Shown: piece after piece, positions 24,250 to 35,262 of the stretch | Layout: each line of letters starts with the position of its first letter | Numbering within the stretch: position 1 is the first letter of the stretch | DNA from: Siphonodentalium dalli | Taxonomy: Eukaryota; Mollusca; Scaphopoda; Gadilida; Siphonodentaliidae | Assembly (NCBI GenBank): GCA_032622095.1 | Contig: CP136066.1 | Span: 192,688,816-192,752,815, forward strand | DNA length: 64,000 nt | Reading direction: 5' to 3' | Translations under genes and position numbers: made by a program | Notes under the pieces: model-generated | What the model was told of the DNA's origin: nothing | Database searches by the model: none | The model's input: only the letters and a program-made list of their open reading frames with translations

Positions 24250-24754
24250 AATGGTGCACTTGTACATCAGCACAAATATGATGCACAATGACTTACTCTT
24301 TTTATAACTACTCTAAGACATGCAATGTGACCTATATAAATTTGTGAACACCAATATCTCTCAATTTTCGACATATATGGACTTTACTTATATTTCACTG
24401 TTTTACGTCCATACAAATTGATACCTCGGTAAGCATTCTTAGCAGTTGGATAAGTTGGTATACTTACATATACATGTCAATTATGAACAATTATATAGAA
24501 GGGGCCGATTCAACTCAACTGGGAAGATGAATAGCTATATATATACATGTATATATATATATATGTTTGTGTACCTGTGGTTCATATTTAACTAGTATGT
24601 ACATGTATGGTAACCATACAAAACAATATATTCTCTCTGAATTGTACAGGTTTGGTATATGCAAATAGCACTAAATATAAATGAACAATATAACACTATG
24701 ATTTTTGGAATATTAATTTGAAATAGAACAGCATTATTATATCTCAGCAGTTTG

Positions 24755-25019
24755 TTAACCCTTTCTATACTAAATACTCATTGACGAGTACATGTAGTTC
24801 CCTTAGAAAATTCTCAAATAATAAGTTCAACAAACGACCATGTTGTTTGTTGAACTTGTTATCTGAACATTTCCCTATAATAAATAGGAGTCCTTCTGCA
24901 CTTTTATTATTTGTCATCTGCATATTTTTCTTGAAAACCCCTCCAGATAAATAATAGACTATTCATAAATGTATACTTTATAACTAAATGGGAGAATCCA
25001 TTAGTATAGAAAGGGTTAA
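24755..25019. mobile_element. TTAA-flanked element with CCCTTTCTATACTAAAT ends
   Basis: TTAA at both edges. Left end CCCTTTCTATACTAAATAC, right end ATTAGTATAGAAAGGG. An inner palindrome GTTCAACAAACGAC...GTTTGTTGAAC lies at 24826-24858. It is a separate piggyBac-like subfamily from F1; a right half recurs at 49690-49806, beside exon 3 of the KCTD3-like gene. Confidence 0.7.
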
Positions 25020-25086
25020 AGAGGCATTTAGATGACAGCTGTTGGGTCTGTTTTGTGTCGGCGCATTGCGTTGAAATTGGGATATA

Positions 25087-25266
25087 CAGTAATGCCCTAA
25101 ATAATCGACTCCTTAGCCACAGCAGAATTATGGGTAATTTTTCAGGATTTAGTTTAGGACTGAGAGCTTTCCGATGATGGCAACAAGCCATATTTCCAAC
25201 TAAAAATCCTGAAAAATTACCCATAATTCTGCTGTGGTTAAGGAGTCGATTATTTAGGACATTACT
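25087..25266. mobile_element. F2 element with internal deletion
   Basis: TA-flanked; the left arm is interrupted after GGATTTAGTTTAGGAC, so only the outer 65 bp and the right arm remain paired. Confidence 0.75.
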
Positions 25267-25360
25267 GTACATATAGATTGATTTTCAATATTGCATTTAT
25301 TACAATATATCTAATATCAGCTAGAATCAGAAGCTTTGCATCCTGAATAATGCTTTGAAT

Positions 25361-25515
25361 TTCCATATCACTCTGTGTAGTGTCTGTTTGAGCTCTGGGT
25401 AGCTGCTTGTATAAGCCTCACAGTGAATTTCCATATCACGCTGTGTAGTGTCTGTTTGAGCTCTGAGTAGCTGCTTGTATAAGCCTCACCGTGAATTTCA
25501 TCATCACACTGTGTA
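25361..25515. repeat. Tandem repeat, about 74 bp x 2
   Basis: TTTCCATATCAC(T/G)CTGTGTAGTG followed by GTTTGAGCTCTG(G/A)GTAGC repeats at about 74-bp spacing. Short open frames here are artefacts of the repeat. Confidence 0.8.
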
Positions 25516-25568
25516 GTGTGTATTAGACATCTTTCGCATAATGACGACGACATTTAATTATTACGAAT

Positions 25569-25621
25569 AGGGTACCCATAATTCTGCTGTGGTTAAGCAG
25601 TCGATTAATTAGGGCATTACT
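25569..25621. mobile_element. Half of an F2 element
   Basis: Only the right end, from TACCCATAATTCTGCTGTGG to GGGCATTACTG plus TA, is present. Confidence 0.7.
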
Positions 25622-25947
25622 GTACATGCATTTAAAACTTTGTTTTATTATGGTGAGATTGGAAGGGACGAGGACTGAGTAAGCAACATGGATATTCTCA
25701 CAGAAGGATAAATTCACATCTCTGTACATTCTTGCACAATGTGGAATGATTACAATCCTGGAAATATATGAAGAATATGTGTAATGAGACCAACAACAGC
25801 TGTAACTACTTGTGGTTCTGACAAAATAAATTCCTCAAACACCCCACCTCTCCAAACATTCTAACTGCTAAGATTCATTTATTTTCCTTTCCCCCATATT
25901 ATACATGCAAACAGACAAAATTGGTTCAACTTGAAAGCCAATATGTA

Positions 25948-26134
25948 CAGTAATGCTCTAAGTAATCGACTCCTTAACCACAGCAGATTATGGGTAACTT
26001 TTCAGGATTTAGTCAGAAATATGGCTTGTTGCCATTCATTGCAAAGCTCTCGGGGAGAGCTTTCCGATGAATGACAACAAGCCATATTTGTAATTCTGCT
26101 GTGTTTAAGGAGTCGATTACTTAGGGCATTACTG
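25948..26134. mobile_element. F2 element, right arm shortened
   Basis: TA-flanked; starts CAGTAATGCTCTAAGTAATC, and the right arm lacks about 25 bp after GCCATATTT. Confidence 0.8.
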
Positions 26135-26497
26135 TAATAGCCAGAACTAGCCTTTATCTCTTTGTTTACCAAGTTGCTCTCCCTTTCACTTATAAATTGG
26201 ATTACTCCATTTTTATTTATAGGGAATCTGGAAGCTTGGATGTTGAGTTATGGTACTTTAAGCCGACGACAAGCATGACTACATACATTTATTCATTTGT
26301 AAGACAGTTCAGCTGCTAATGTCATCTAACAGCCTACGGAACTCTGACATCAAAGGAAAATGAGTCAAAATGGGAAATAATAAAATGACGCCCTTTGGCA
26401 ACCATGTTTATAATTGTTAGCAGAAACACAAGTAGAATTTGTTTGGCGTAAATTGAAACTTTTCATTCATTATTATACATTATGTACAAATGGTATA

Positions 26498-26710
26498 CAG
26501 TAATGCTCTAAGTAATCGACTTCTTAACCACAGCAGAATTATGGGTAACTTTTCAGGATTTAGTCGGAAATATGGCTTGTTTCCATTCATCGGAAAGCTC
26601 TCCCCGAGAGCTTTCCGATGAATGGCAACAAGCCATATTTCCGACTAAATCCTGAATAATTACCCATAATTCAGCTGTGGTTAAGAAGTTGATTACTTAG
26701 AGCATTACTG
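26498..26710. mobile_element. F2 foldback element
   Basis: TA-flanked full palindrome of 213 bp. CAGTAATGCTCTAAGTAATC pairs with GATTACTTAGAGCATTACTG, showing compensating changes at both ends. Confidence 0.85.
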
Positions 26711-27091
26711 TACAATTATAAACATTAACAATGAGAATTTAAATAAATAATGCTTATCACTTTCTATGCATGAGTTGCACTCATATGATTTACAATATGA
26801 AGTAGAAAGGCAGAGAAATCGACTATAAAAGTACGTTCATAACATAGGTGAATAATGAAATAATATACTACAGACCTTGCCGCCTAGTGGAAAGAAAACT
26901 TGCATGAAACAAACATTTTTTTCCCAAAATTGTTAGCATAATCCTTAACAACTTTAAACTAAAAAGATCATAAAACATAAATATTTTTTACGGTAATAAT
27001 TTGACAAACTCTATTGACAAAAAATTTGTAAAATATTGAAAAACACAGTATTGCGCAAGTATTGGCACTACATGTATATGTAATCACAAGT

Positions 27092-27180
27092 CCCTGACAA
27101 AATTTGGCATCAATGTCCAAAGTACATGTTCAATAGTTATACTATAGTACTTTGGGTATGGAGGCCAAATTTTGTCAGGG
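27092..27180. other. Isolated imperfect hairpin of about 90 bp
   Basis: CCCTGACAAAATTTGG pairs perfectly with CCAAATTTTGTCAGGG at the other end, and GTCCAAAGTAC pairs with GTACTTTGGGT inside, around a loop of about 20 bp with an internal mismatch bubble. It matches no other repeat in the window. It could be a structured RNA or an old foldback element; the sequence alone does not tell. Neighbouring 26711-27091 and 27181-27427 show nothing else. Confidence 0.5.
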
Positions 27181-27427
27181 TCCTGTGGAACTATTAGTGA
27201 TTGTGAACAGCTGTGTAAGAAAAATATGCTAAACTTTGCAAGTGCCACCATCACAATTGTGTCACAAAGTGACAACCGTTGACACACAAATACAGTTTGT
27301 TACTGAATGAGACTATTCCATCTGAAATGGTAAACATATCAATTATGATAAGCCTCATTCCTCAATGTAAGTTACCCTGAGAATTTGCATTATTTTCAAC
27401 TCAATGGCAGAGGTTCATGTACCGGTA

Positions 27428-27591
27428 CAGTAATGCTCTAAGTAATCGACTTCTTAACCACAGCAGAATTATGGGTAACTTTTCAGGATTTAGTGGGAAA
27501 TATGGCTTGTTGCCATTCGTCGGAAAGCTCTCAGTGAGAATGAATGGAAACAAGCCATATTTCCCACTAAGATTACTTAAGAGCATTCCTG
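27428..27591. mobile_element. F2 element, degraded
   Basis: TA-flanked; the right arm is reduced to CATATTTCCCACTAA and GATTACTTAAGAGCATTCCTG. Confidence 0.75.
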
Positions 27592-27715
27592 TACATGTAA
27601 CCAACATTGCAATAACCTCTGAATGTCTCAAGAAAACAATTGACGGAAATTATTTCGAGTAAACTGAACATGATGTGTCCATGTACGTAACATAATTTAC
27701 CCACTAATGCATATA

Positions 27716-27968
27716 CAGTAATGCCCTAAATAATCGACTCCTTAACCACAGCAGAATTAGGGGTAATTTTTCAGGATTTAGTCGGAAATATGGCTTGTTG
27801 CCATTCATCGGAAAGCTCTCAGTGAGAGCTTTCCGATGAATGGCAACAAGCCATATTTCTCAGTGAGAGCTTTCCGATGAATGGCAACAAGTCATATTTC
27901 CAACTAAATCCTGAAAATTACCAATAATTCTGCTGCACATGGTTAAGTCAATTATTTAGGGCATTACA
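27716..27968. mobile_element. F2 element with duplicated centre
   Basis: The central word CTCAGTGAGAGCTTTCCGATG appears twice (27820 and 27858), lengthening one arm by about 40 bp. From 27969 to 28779 no gene or known repeat is seen. Confidence 0.75.
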
Positions 27969-28779
27969 ATAGTACATGTATTATATTTAGCAATTTCTCA
28001 GCCCTTCTTTTGATGCACTCATTTACACTCACACAGGTTGCAATATTATAATTCAGTAATTAATCAATGAAGCCACAGTTAAAAATATATTTTGTTTCCC
28101 CTTCCCGAGGTTTCAAAGTGAATAACTCGACTCATAGAAGACAACAGATAGGTTTAGGCCGCTATTATTAAAACATTTAAATGCCCATTCCATACCCAAT
28201 GTAAATATTTTGGGTAGGCATGCCTTCTGATTTTTTCATTTTCAATCTGAATTTTGTCTATAGGATCCGATCCCATCATATCACATAAATATATTATCTT
28301 ACACACTACAAGCAAATTTATATTAGTATTCTTCAGTTCTTCATAGAAAATGAGAACTTTAAGAAAATCACATCATTTTTGTGGAACTGATGGTATAATC
28401 TACGGCTGAACAATAAAACAAAATTTAATGTTAATTAGGTCAAAATAAAAAAGACCTGTGTTTTTGGTGACCCGCCGCCCCTATTCCGACACCCCCGACC
28501 GTTTTCATTTTATTGATTTTGCAAAATTATTATGCATCCGATTTTATTTTCCTTGTAAACTGATTCATTTCCGAAAAATGGACACATCGCGTGTACTGTT
28601 AAATTGGAAATTATACCACACTTCAGTTACTAGTAGGTCACAGCTGAATCAAATTAATTTTTTCATGTTTTATTCAATAAAACAATAAATTACACTACAT
28701 GTATATCCTAATATTATGTACTTAGTTTTATTATTTTATAGTACATTACAAACAAGGAGAATAAGTTTGGGAGGGGGCA

Positions 28780-29056
28780 GGGATGGATCCAGGGATTTTT
28801 TGGGGACACCTGTTTTGGGACCATGATATGCCGAAGGCATATCCCGAGGGCCTAGGGAGGGGGTCGTCCCCTCCCTTAGGTGCAGCATTAAAGATCCCGC
28901 ATAAGAAAATGCACTGGCTTACAAGGTCAAGATAAAGGCCAATGTATTATCTTATATATGCGAGGCTCCTTAGATGGGAGACTCATTTATATAAGAGAAT
29001 GCATTGGCACAGGATTTTTGCAAAATTTCAAGAAGCCCCAGTCATGAAAGGGTTAA
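28780..29056. mobile_element. F1 fragment beside a GCCGAAGGC palindrome
   Basis: The right part (from about 28885) has AAAGATCC, a decayed hairpin, a second hairpin (28935-29007) and the end CCCAGTCATGAAAGGGTTAA. The left part contains ATATGCCGAAGGCATAT, a word also seen at about 50778. From 29057 to 29580 there is a C run at about 29440 and nothing else I can name. Confidence 0.5.
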
Positions 29057-29831
29057 AATATGTCTCACTGGACACTTGATTAAGCAAATACATGTAAAGG
29101 CTCTATATCAACTGTATATTGATGATTTGCATTGCATGTTGTTGAATTATAATAGAAGATTTCCTTCAAAATATAGAAAATTCAGCTTTAATAAAACTAT
29201 CCACTTGCAATTTGGGGACATTTAGGCCACCAGAGTTTGGGCGCCCAAACCTGTAACAGGTATCAAAAGAGCCCTGGATCCTTCCCTGGGAGGGGGGTAT
29301 TCATATTTATTTTGAGCAAAGTTGAAAATAAAATGAAAAAATTAAATATAATGAAAAGCCAGACGCCCGCCCCTATTTTTATTTTTTGCATGTCACCAGA
29401 AACACAGCCATATATTTTTTTGGCCTTAGGCTACTAATCCCCCCCCCCCCCCCAATATGTGGCTTTTCCTTTGGTAGATAGATGGCAAACAAAAAACATT
29501 TTAACTTTCAGCCTTAACTATTATTTCAGACTCAAAAGTTGATTTGTTCATCCAAGTTAAGAAAAGTTATATCAACACCTATCACTGTAGGCGAACAGAA
29601 AATGGCTTTTCAATCACTACACTATTTATCTGTGTACATGTATTGGACTTTTGGTACATATCATCCTGAGCTGATAAAAAAAAAATTCTGAAAGACCAAA
29701 ACAATATTTTGAGTAAAGACATTTTGTTGATGGTATTAAAGTAGGAACAGGGGGAATAAAACATATTTGTTTCTATGACCGGACACAGAACATCTGCCTT
29801 CTGGTGACAGCTTGGTGTATTATAATGTCTC

Positions 29832-31559
29832 TCAGTCCATTTTGGACATTTCATATTTAGTGGTAACTTCTTCCTCATCAGAGTCTAATAGACTTGGGAG
29901 AGCCTTGTCCACAATAGATGACGGAATGTTTTCCTCTACCCACTTTAGATCATCGTCTGCAGATTTGTCATTATTTTTCTGAGATGTATCTGATTTACTT
30001 CCCCTCATTTTCATTCCAGTGAATGCATCACTCATCAACACGTCTTCATCATCTTCATCATCAGCAGCATCAAGTAGAGGAGAGAAGGCATATCGCTGAT
30101 TATTGGCCGATGGTCGCCACAATACCATAATGACAGCCAAGATGACGCAGAACAGCAAATGCCAAAATGCTTCATCAACCCATAATTCTTTCCAGTCTGT
30201 TAAGCAGGTTTTAAATTTATGCTGAGTTAAGGACCAAATCATGAATGTCACTGAAGCTAATATTGCAAATATAAGAGTATTAGTGAAGTGTCTATACAGA
30301 GATAACTTGACAATGTTTCTTCTCAACCTCAGCGTACGTGTTGTTTGAACCAAACTAGAGAATATCCACCAACAAATTGCAGCCTCAGTTACTTGCAGAG
30401 GAATACCGATGAGTAGTAGTTCTTTTGACTGATCGGATTTCGGCTTTGTCACACGCATACAACCTTCAACTGAGGCAAGGATGAAGTAAAGTCCACCTAC
30501 TCCAAGTACTTTAGTTAAGGTAGGACCTAATCTTGGTCGTATGATTCCGAATCCCAAACTGACAATTATAACTAACATTCTTGCAAGTGTTCTCTTCACA
30601 GCAGATACCAGTTCGGCAAACAGTACTGCACCCTTCACAGATTGACCATTGTTGGCAATGTTTTCATATTCAGCAAAGAAGACAGCTTTCTCTAACATAC
30701 CAAGAACAATAACTCCTCCTATCCAGAACTGAACTCTGAGCAAGTCTTTCCAATTGCATGAAAGCATTACTATCCATATAATGCCATAAATAATATACAG
30801 CAGCCCCATCACGCCATAAAACACCAGAAGTGGCCAATCAGAAGCTGATATCTTCCCATGCACACTTGTCATCCTAACTGTAGCTACTAAGTTGTAATTC
30901 TCATCTTTTTGAAGACCTCTTGGTACTATCTTCAGGATAAACATATACATGCCATCTTCCCAAGCTTTGACAAACTGCTGCTGATCTACCCCTTCCTTTA
31001 TTATTGCAGCGGGCGCGGTTGTAACCGTTATATTTTTATTATCTGTAGACCGCTTTCTTCTGTCACTATCACTTGCATCATCAGCATCTTCATCGTCAGA
31101 TGATGTTGTGTTTGTATTTTCAGTATCCATCGGCAAGATTGTTTCCTTTTCCTTTGATTTGTCAGGAAAATTGAAATGAGAATTACACTTCTGTCTTACA
31201 GTGTCATTTTTGAAGGAGACATCACTGTAGACAAGGTTTTGTATTTGTTGCCTTGTGGGGTGAATAAAATATTCTTCCAATCGTTTTATTTTCTGTCCAT
31301 TCTGGTCAATATTATTGTACTCATCGGCACATGGTGTGTACCGCAACATCCAACTGGCTTCAAAACTTACATCCGTTTTGCAACTTGAACCTGGCGAAAC
31401 TGTCAGCGAAATTCCCGTATCTTTGTACATTGATCTGGAAACCCCTTCTATATAATTATCTTGGTCAAATTTTAAATCCCATTGCCCCTGTTCGGGGTAA
31501 CAGGATATTCCAAATATTGATATAAATATGAAAAACAATTTTTGAACACGTCTCATCAT
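29832..31559 (-). CDS. TMEM87: TMEM87-type Golgi seven-transmembrane protein, intronless
   Basis: The 575-residue product matches the TMEM87A/B branch of the GOST family (GOLD-domain seven-helix proteins, with GPR107/108, TMEM145 and Wntless), which act in the Golgi; vertebrate TMEM87A has been tied to endosome-to-Golgi trafficking and to ion conductance. Residues 8-20 form a signal peptide. Residues 21-240 are the lumenal domain, with cysteines at 20, 60, 77 and 125 and NxT sites at 118, 150 and 176. Seven membrane segments lie near 243-267, 277-297, 309-340, 351-366, 381-404, 424-443 and 464-481. The family-typical stretch around residues 267-345 (CNWKDLLRVQFW, ARMLVIIVSLGFG, RPRLGP) is well kept. 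The tail after 482 is acidic. The first ATG of an ATG-ATG pair is used; it is directly followed by the signal peptide. Length is close to the human protein (about 555). The whole gene is a single exon, unlike vertebrate TMEM87 genes, which suggests a retrocopy or complete intron loss. The frame is intact throughout. Residues 167-170 (RRKR, then S) look like a furin site. Confidence 0.93.
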   Translation of the reverse strand: MMRRVQKLFFIFISIFGISCYPEQGQWDLKFDQDNYIEGVSRSMYKDTGISLTVSPGSSCKTDVSFEASWMLRYTPCADEYNNIDQNGQKIKRLEEYFIHPTRQQIQNLVYSDVSFKNDTVRQKCNSHFNFPDKSKEKETILPMDTENTNTTSSDDEDADDASDSDRRKRSTDNKNITVTTAPAAIIKEGVDQQQFVKAWEDGMYMFILKIVPRGLQKDENYNLVATVRMTSVHGKISASDWPLLVFYGVMGLLYIIYGIIWIVMLSCNWKDLLRVQFWIGGVIVLGMLEKAVFFAEYENIANNGQSVKGAVLFAELVSAVKRTLARMLVIIVSLGFGIIRPRLGPTLTKVLGVGGLYFILASVEGCMRVTKPKSDQSKELLLIGIPLQVTEAAICWWIFSSLVQTTRTLRLRRNIVKLSLYRHFTNTLIFAILASVTFMIWSLTQHKFKTCLTDWKELWVDEAFWHLLFCVILAVIMVLWRPSANNQRYAFSPLLDAADDEDDEDVLMSDAFTGMKMRGSKSDTSQKNNDKSADDDLKWVEENIPSSIVDKALPSLLDSDEEEVTTKYEMSKMD

Positions 31560-31742
31560 TTTCGCCGAGTGTCCGAGATCCGAGTGTCTGTTCGATTTAC
31601 GAACAGCGCTGTGCGAATACAGAATCAGGTCCCCGGGATTTCTACGACGCGTGCGTTATTGTGGTGTAAAAAGTGACACAGGCCTACGTCATAATTTAGA
31701 CTCTTCTGTCAAACAGAATATTTATTTTATTGATATAATCAC
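31560..31742 (-). promoter_or_regulatory. Likely promoter and 5' leader of the TMEM87 gene
   Basis: The 180 bp upstream of the start codon are richer in CpG than the surroundings (CCGAGTG, CGACGCGTGCG). They contain TACGTCAT at 31685-31692, a match to a CRE/ATF half site. No TATA box is obvious. The segment ends where a transposon begins at 31743, so the proximal promoter is probably short. Confidence 0.35.
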
Positions 31743-32510
31743 TACCTTACTCGTATTTAAAATCGCGCAGTACTAGTTTTCGCGCACACATCGGTGCGCG
31801 AATTAAAACTGAGCGAAAAATAATACGACTCACGGCATAAGTTTATACATGTACACGTATAGGCCTATAATTACCAATTAAAAATAGGAAAATAAGAGGA
31901 CTGCAAAAGATAGAAAATAGACAATTATATTTACATGCGGGGAAACGAATCTCAACGACATTATATATCCATATGTATGCTACATGTAAAGCGTTTTAAT
32001 CATGGTTGGGTCTTTCGTGTTGTCATGCTTCAAAGAAATACACACATTCTAGCTTGGAGGGGCACGAAAACACGTCTTCGTATTCACAACCCTGTATGGG
32101 GTGACACTGTGGTCAAACAGTTTGAGTTTGTTATGCATTTAAAACACACAACCAATTATAAGAACTGATTATTTCTTAAGTCAGCAAGTCAAGTCAAGCT
32201 AGCAAGAAGTCAATACTTCTTTCAAGTTCAATTCCATAATGTTCATAAATATTTATTAAATATCAGAATGATATCATATAGGCCTAAGCACGCATCTTCA
32301 CATTGGAATTATGACGCAGTTGTGTTGTATCCGATGTATATTTTCTTCGAGATTGTCTTATATATACATATATCATCAGAGATAATTAAGAACTGAAACT
32401 GTCATCGGCTACAAGACTTTTACGAAAATATTTCTGTCAGTTTTTAATTCGCGCGCCATTCAAAACTGAGCAAAAACTAGTATTGCGCGAATTTAAATAC
32501 GAGTAAGGTA
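31743..32510. mobile_element. TIR element with TACCTTACTCGTATTTAAA ends
   Basis: Left end TACCTTACTCGTATTTAAA followed by TCGCGCAGTACTAG; the right end is the inverse (CGCGAATTTAAATACGAG, then TAAGGTA). It is 768 bp with an inner GAGCGAAAAATA / GAGCAAAAACTA pair and no coding frame. A second copy is at 50126-50684, with shared interior words such as CATCTTCA and ATGCAGTT/ACGCAGTT. It lies directly upstream of the TMEM87 gene. Confidence 0.75.
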
Positions 32511-32520
32511 TCTAGATTAA

Positions 32521-32915
32521 TTAAAGATGCATAATCTGATTAAGCGCCCCCTCAATTACTATTTATTTGGTTTCGGGGGTAAAAATTATTTGATTCTATA
32601 GTCGAGGAACCCACCTATCAAAGCTCAGAGTTATTAGATATCGATTTTTAAAATCTATTATTTTTCACAATCGATAATTATATTAGTGGCCCACTAAAAA
32701 GTCGACGAGCCGACGGTCTCGGACGAAATTGCGGATGAAGATGGATAGGCCTAACTCTAAAATAAAGAGGCTTTGTGCTGATAATAAGGCAACATTTTGT
32801 CGAACAACATATTGATAAATAACACGTTTCGGGCAATTGTATACGATAGTTGACAGTGGTTATAGCAGTACTTTTGGGCAATTAATCGATTCTGATAACT
32901 GAAGCATTTCTAAAA

Positions 32916-32948
<33 letters not shown>

Positions 32949-32996
32949 ATAATCTGATTATATGGGGACCATCGAATCGGATTGACTACCTTTAAA
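32521..32996. mobile_element. TIR element with (GTT)n tract, copy 1
   Basis: The left side has AATCTGATTAAGCGCCCC, TTTGGTTTCGGGGGTAAAAA and GTCGAGGAACCCACC. The right side has ATCGATTCTGATAACTGAAGC, a (GTT)9-10 tract at about 32918-32947 and AATCGGATTGACTACCTTTAA. Other copies are at 43475-43951 and 52333-52627. Confidence 0.65.
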
Positions 32997-33469
32997 GTAC
33001 GGTAAGCATTGGCGGTCGGCATTGCTGTTGAAATAGTCACATCCGTTAAAACCGCCATAAACAGAAAGAATATTATATTATAGACACATTTTGTTCTTAT
33101 GTATACCAATCATAAATATCGCATGTTGTTTTCATGTTGATACTATGTGGTACCGGTATATGTAAGCAAACGGCATGTTATGTAAACAAACAATTAATAC
33201 GTAAATAATATACGATAAGCAAAACACTAAACACCGGGGATATACCCCACTAAGGAACTTTGGATAGAAATGCCACAAAGTTGTGTACACCATACTGATA
33301 TAGCGTTTGCTAATCCTCGCACTTCAAGATATCGATGTTGAATGGGTCACAGTGAATCACTCTCCTTAAAATATCACCATAGTTTTGAGTGTTTTGCTTA
33401 TCGTTCACTATTTACCTGCTGTACATATATAAACAAACGCTCGGCTCACATAAAATGTGTTGTGCGGAT

Positions 33470-34470
33470 TGGTTATTTGGAGCGGGCTATAACATAACAA
33501 GAGGTGGCATCAGAGATACTGTGTCTCGTTTTCGGTGGCTTACCGCCGGTGGCTACCGCCAATTGGTGTGCATCAGTATCGGTAGACTAATTAATAGGTA
33601 AAATCGAAAAATGACTAATTAAGGGCCATAACTCCATCAAATTTTATCGGGCCAGGCTGGTTTTCGAACTCGTCCAAAATATTCTTGGCAAGTATGTCTA
33701 TTCCAAATTTTAAACAAATCGGAGGACGTTTGTTGAAGTTATCGCGCTAACGAGCTAAAAATTCACGAAAAATGACTAATTAAGGGCCATAACTCGATCA
33801 AATTTTATCGGACCAGGCCGGTTTTCGAACTCATCCGAGATATTCTTGGGAGACACCTATATACCAAATTTCAATCAAATCGGATAACGTTTGTTGAAGT
33901 TATCGCGCTAACAAGCTGAAAATTCGTGAAAAATGACTAATTAAGGGCCATAACTCTATCAAATTTTATCGGACGAGTCCGGTTTTCGAACTCATCCGAG
34001 ATATTCTTGGGAGACACCTATATACCAAATTTCAATCAAATCGGATAACGTTTGTTGAATTTATCGCGCTAACGAGCTAAAAATTCGTGAAAAATGACTA
34101 ATTAAGGGCCATAACTCTATCAAATTTTATTGGACGAGGCCGGTTTTCGAACTCATCCGAGATATTCTTGGGAGACACATATATACCAAATTTGAACCAA
34201 ATCGGATAACGTTTGGTGAAGTTATCGCGCTAACGAGCTGAAAATTCAAAGGGCCATAACTCTGTAATAAATGTGCGGACGAACCCGATTTTCTGTCTGC
34301 AGCTTACGAGCATGGATATGTACTCACACACCAAAAAAATTAATCCGTCAATAAACGGTTGAGTTATAAGCAAAACACGCCGCCCGCCCGCCCGCCCGTC
34401 CGCCCGTCCGCCGCCCACCGTCCCTCATCAAACTATAAGTCGAGTTTTGGAAAAAAATTCGACTAAAAAT
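33470..34470 (+). mobile_element. F4 element, 155-bp unit type
   Basis: The left end includes AACAAGAGGTGGCATCAGAG and GGTGGCTTACCGCCGGTGGC. Then come four to five tandem units of about 155 bp built on AAAATGACTAATTAAGGGCC, ATAACTC(T)ATCAAATTTTAT, GGTTTTCGAACTCATCC and GTTATCGCGCTAACGAGCT. Next is a (CGCC/CGTC)n tract at about 34379-34420, and a terminal hairpin CGAGTTTTGG-AAAAAAATTCGACT. A reverse-oriented copy is at 46312-48262. The order hairpin, ACGG-like microsatellite, tandem units is that of bivalve pearl elements. Confidence 0.65.
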
Positions 34471-34499
34471 GAATCAAAAAAGGTGATGACATTAACTGT

Positions 34500-35240
34500 T
34501 GATTGTTGACCTTGCCTTAAGTTCCTTAACTCTTCCATGTGTTGTTTAATGCGCATGTCTCTTTCTATTTATTGTTGTTCCCAGTACTCAACTGACTCAG
34601 AGACGGCGGCTGAGAGTTGTTTCTTCTTTTACTGACATCCCATATTCGGAAGGTGCAGGGTGTGATGTTACCGGCTTCTCTCTATCGTCGAGCTCGACAA
34701 TCCTGGCAGTCCTTGGTGTGATGTCATCTGTATCGGGGTGTCCAGCTGCAGACATGGTTGTGATTGTGGTGAATCCAGCTGGACTTCAAATATGGGAGCT
34801 CTGCGAGCTGTTGGCAGTGGAAGGGTGGTCCGGTCCGATAATCAAGTGGGAGGAGGGAATTGTGCCTCTCTCTCCACCTTCCACCATCGCTGCATCGCGT
34901 CTACGTTGAGAACTTGAGATGGAGTATTTTTCCTTCTCTTGTGTGTCTTCTTGGCAGCCCCTCCTGTTTTGGTGGGTCCATGCATGGTTGGCCCCATAAT
35001 CCCAGTTAAAGCCAGTATAGAGGGCCATGTCGTCATGAGGAGCATCGTGCTGGTGTAACCTGAAAGTGTAGGAAAAGCTCCAGCACGTGGCTGCCTGACC
35101 TGTGTATATTCCAGATCAAACAGGGATCCACGTTCAGTAAGCTGTATGAGTACGACAGAAATGGTCAGGTTATTACGTTTTCAACTTTTCGGCAAACAAA
35201 GACAAGGACCATTCTATCGCCCGAAATTCGACAATAACTA
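34500..35240. other. Unassigned stretch with higher GC
   Basis: This region is richer in GC than its surroundings, and its minus strand has an open stretch (34786-35028) with no resemblance that I recognise. It may be a decayed coding or retroelement relic. I call no gene. Confidence 0.25.
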
Positions 35241-35262
35241 TATAAATTTCTAGTTCATTCAT

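Noticed and set aside
24907-25272. 121-codon minus-strand frame
   Set aside because: Formed by an F2 palindrome joined to a TTAA element; the same residues appear in frames of every F2 copy.
25361-25515. CRISPR-like direct repeats
   Set aside because: Repeat units are contiguous, with no unique spacers; the DNA is animal.
34786-35028. Small gene on the minus strand
   Set aside because: Open in two frames at once, no recognisable domain and no splice context; kept only as an unassigned stretch.
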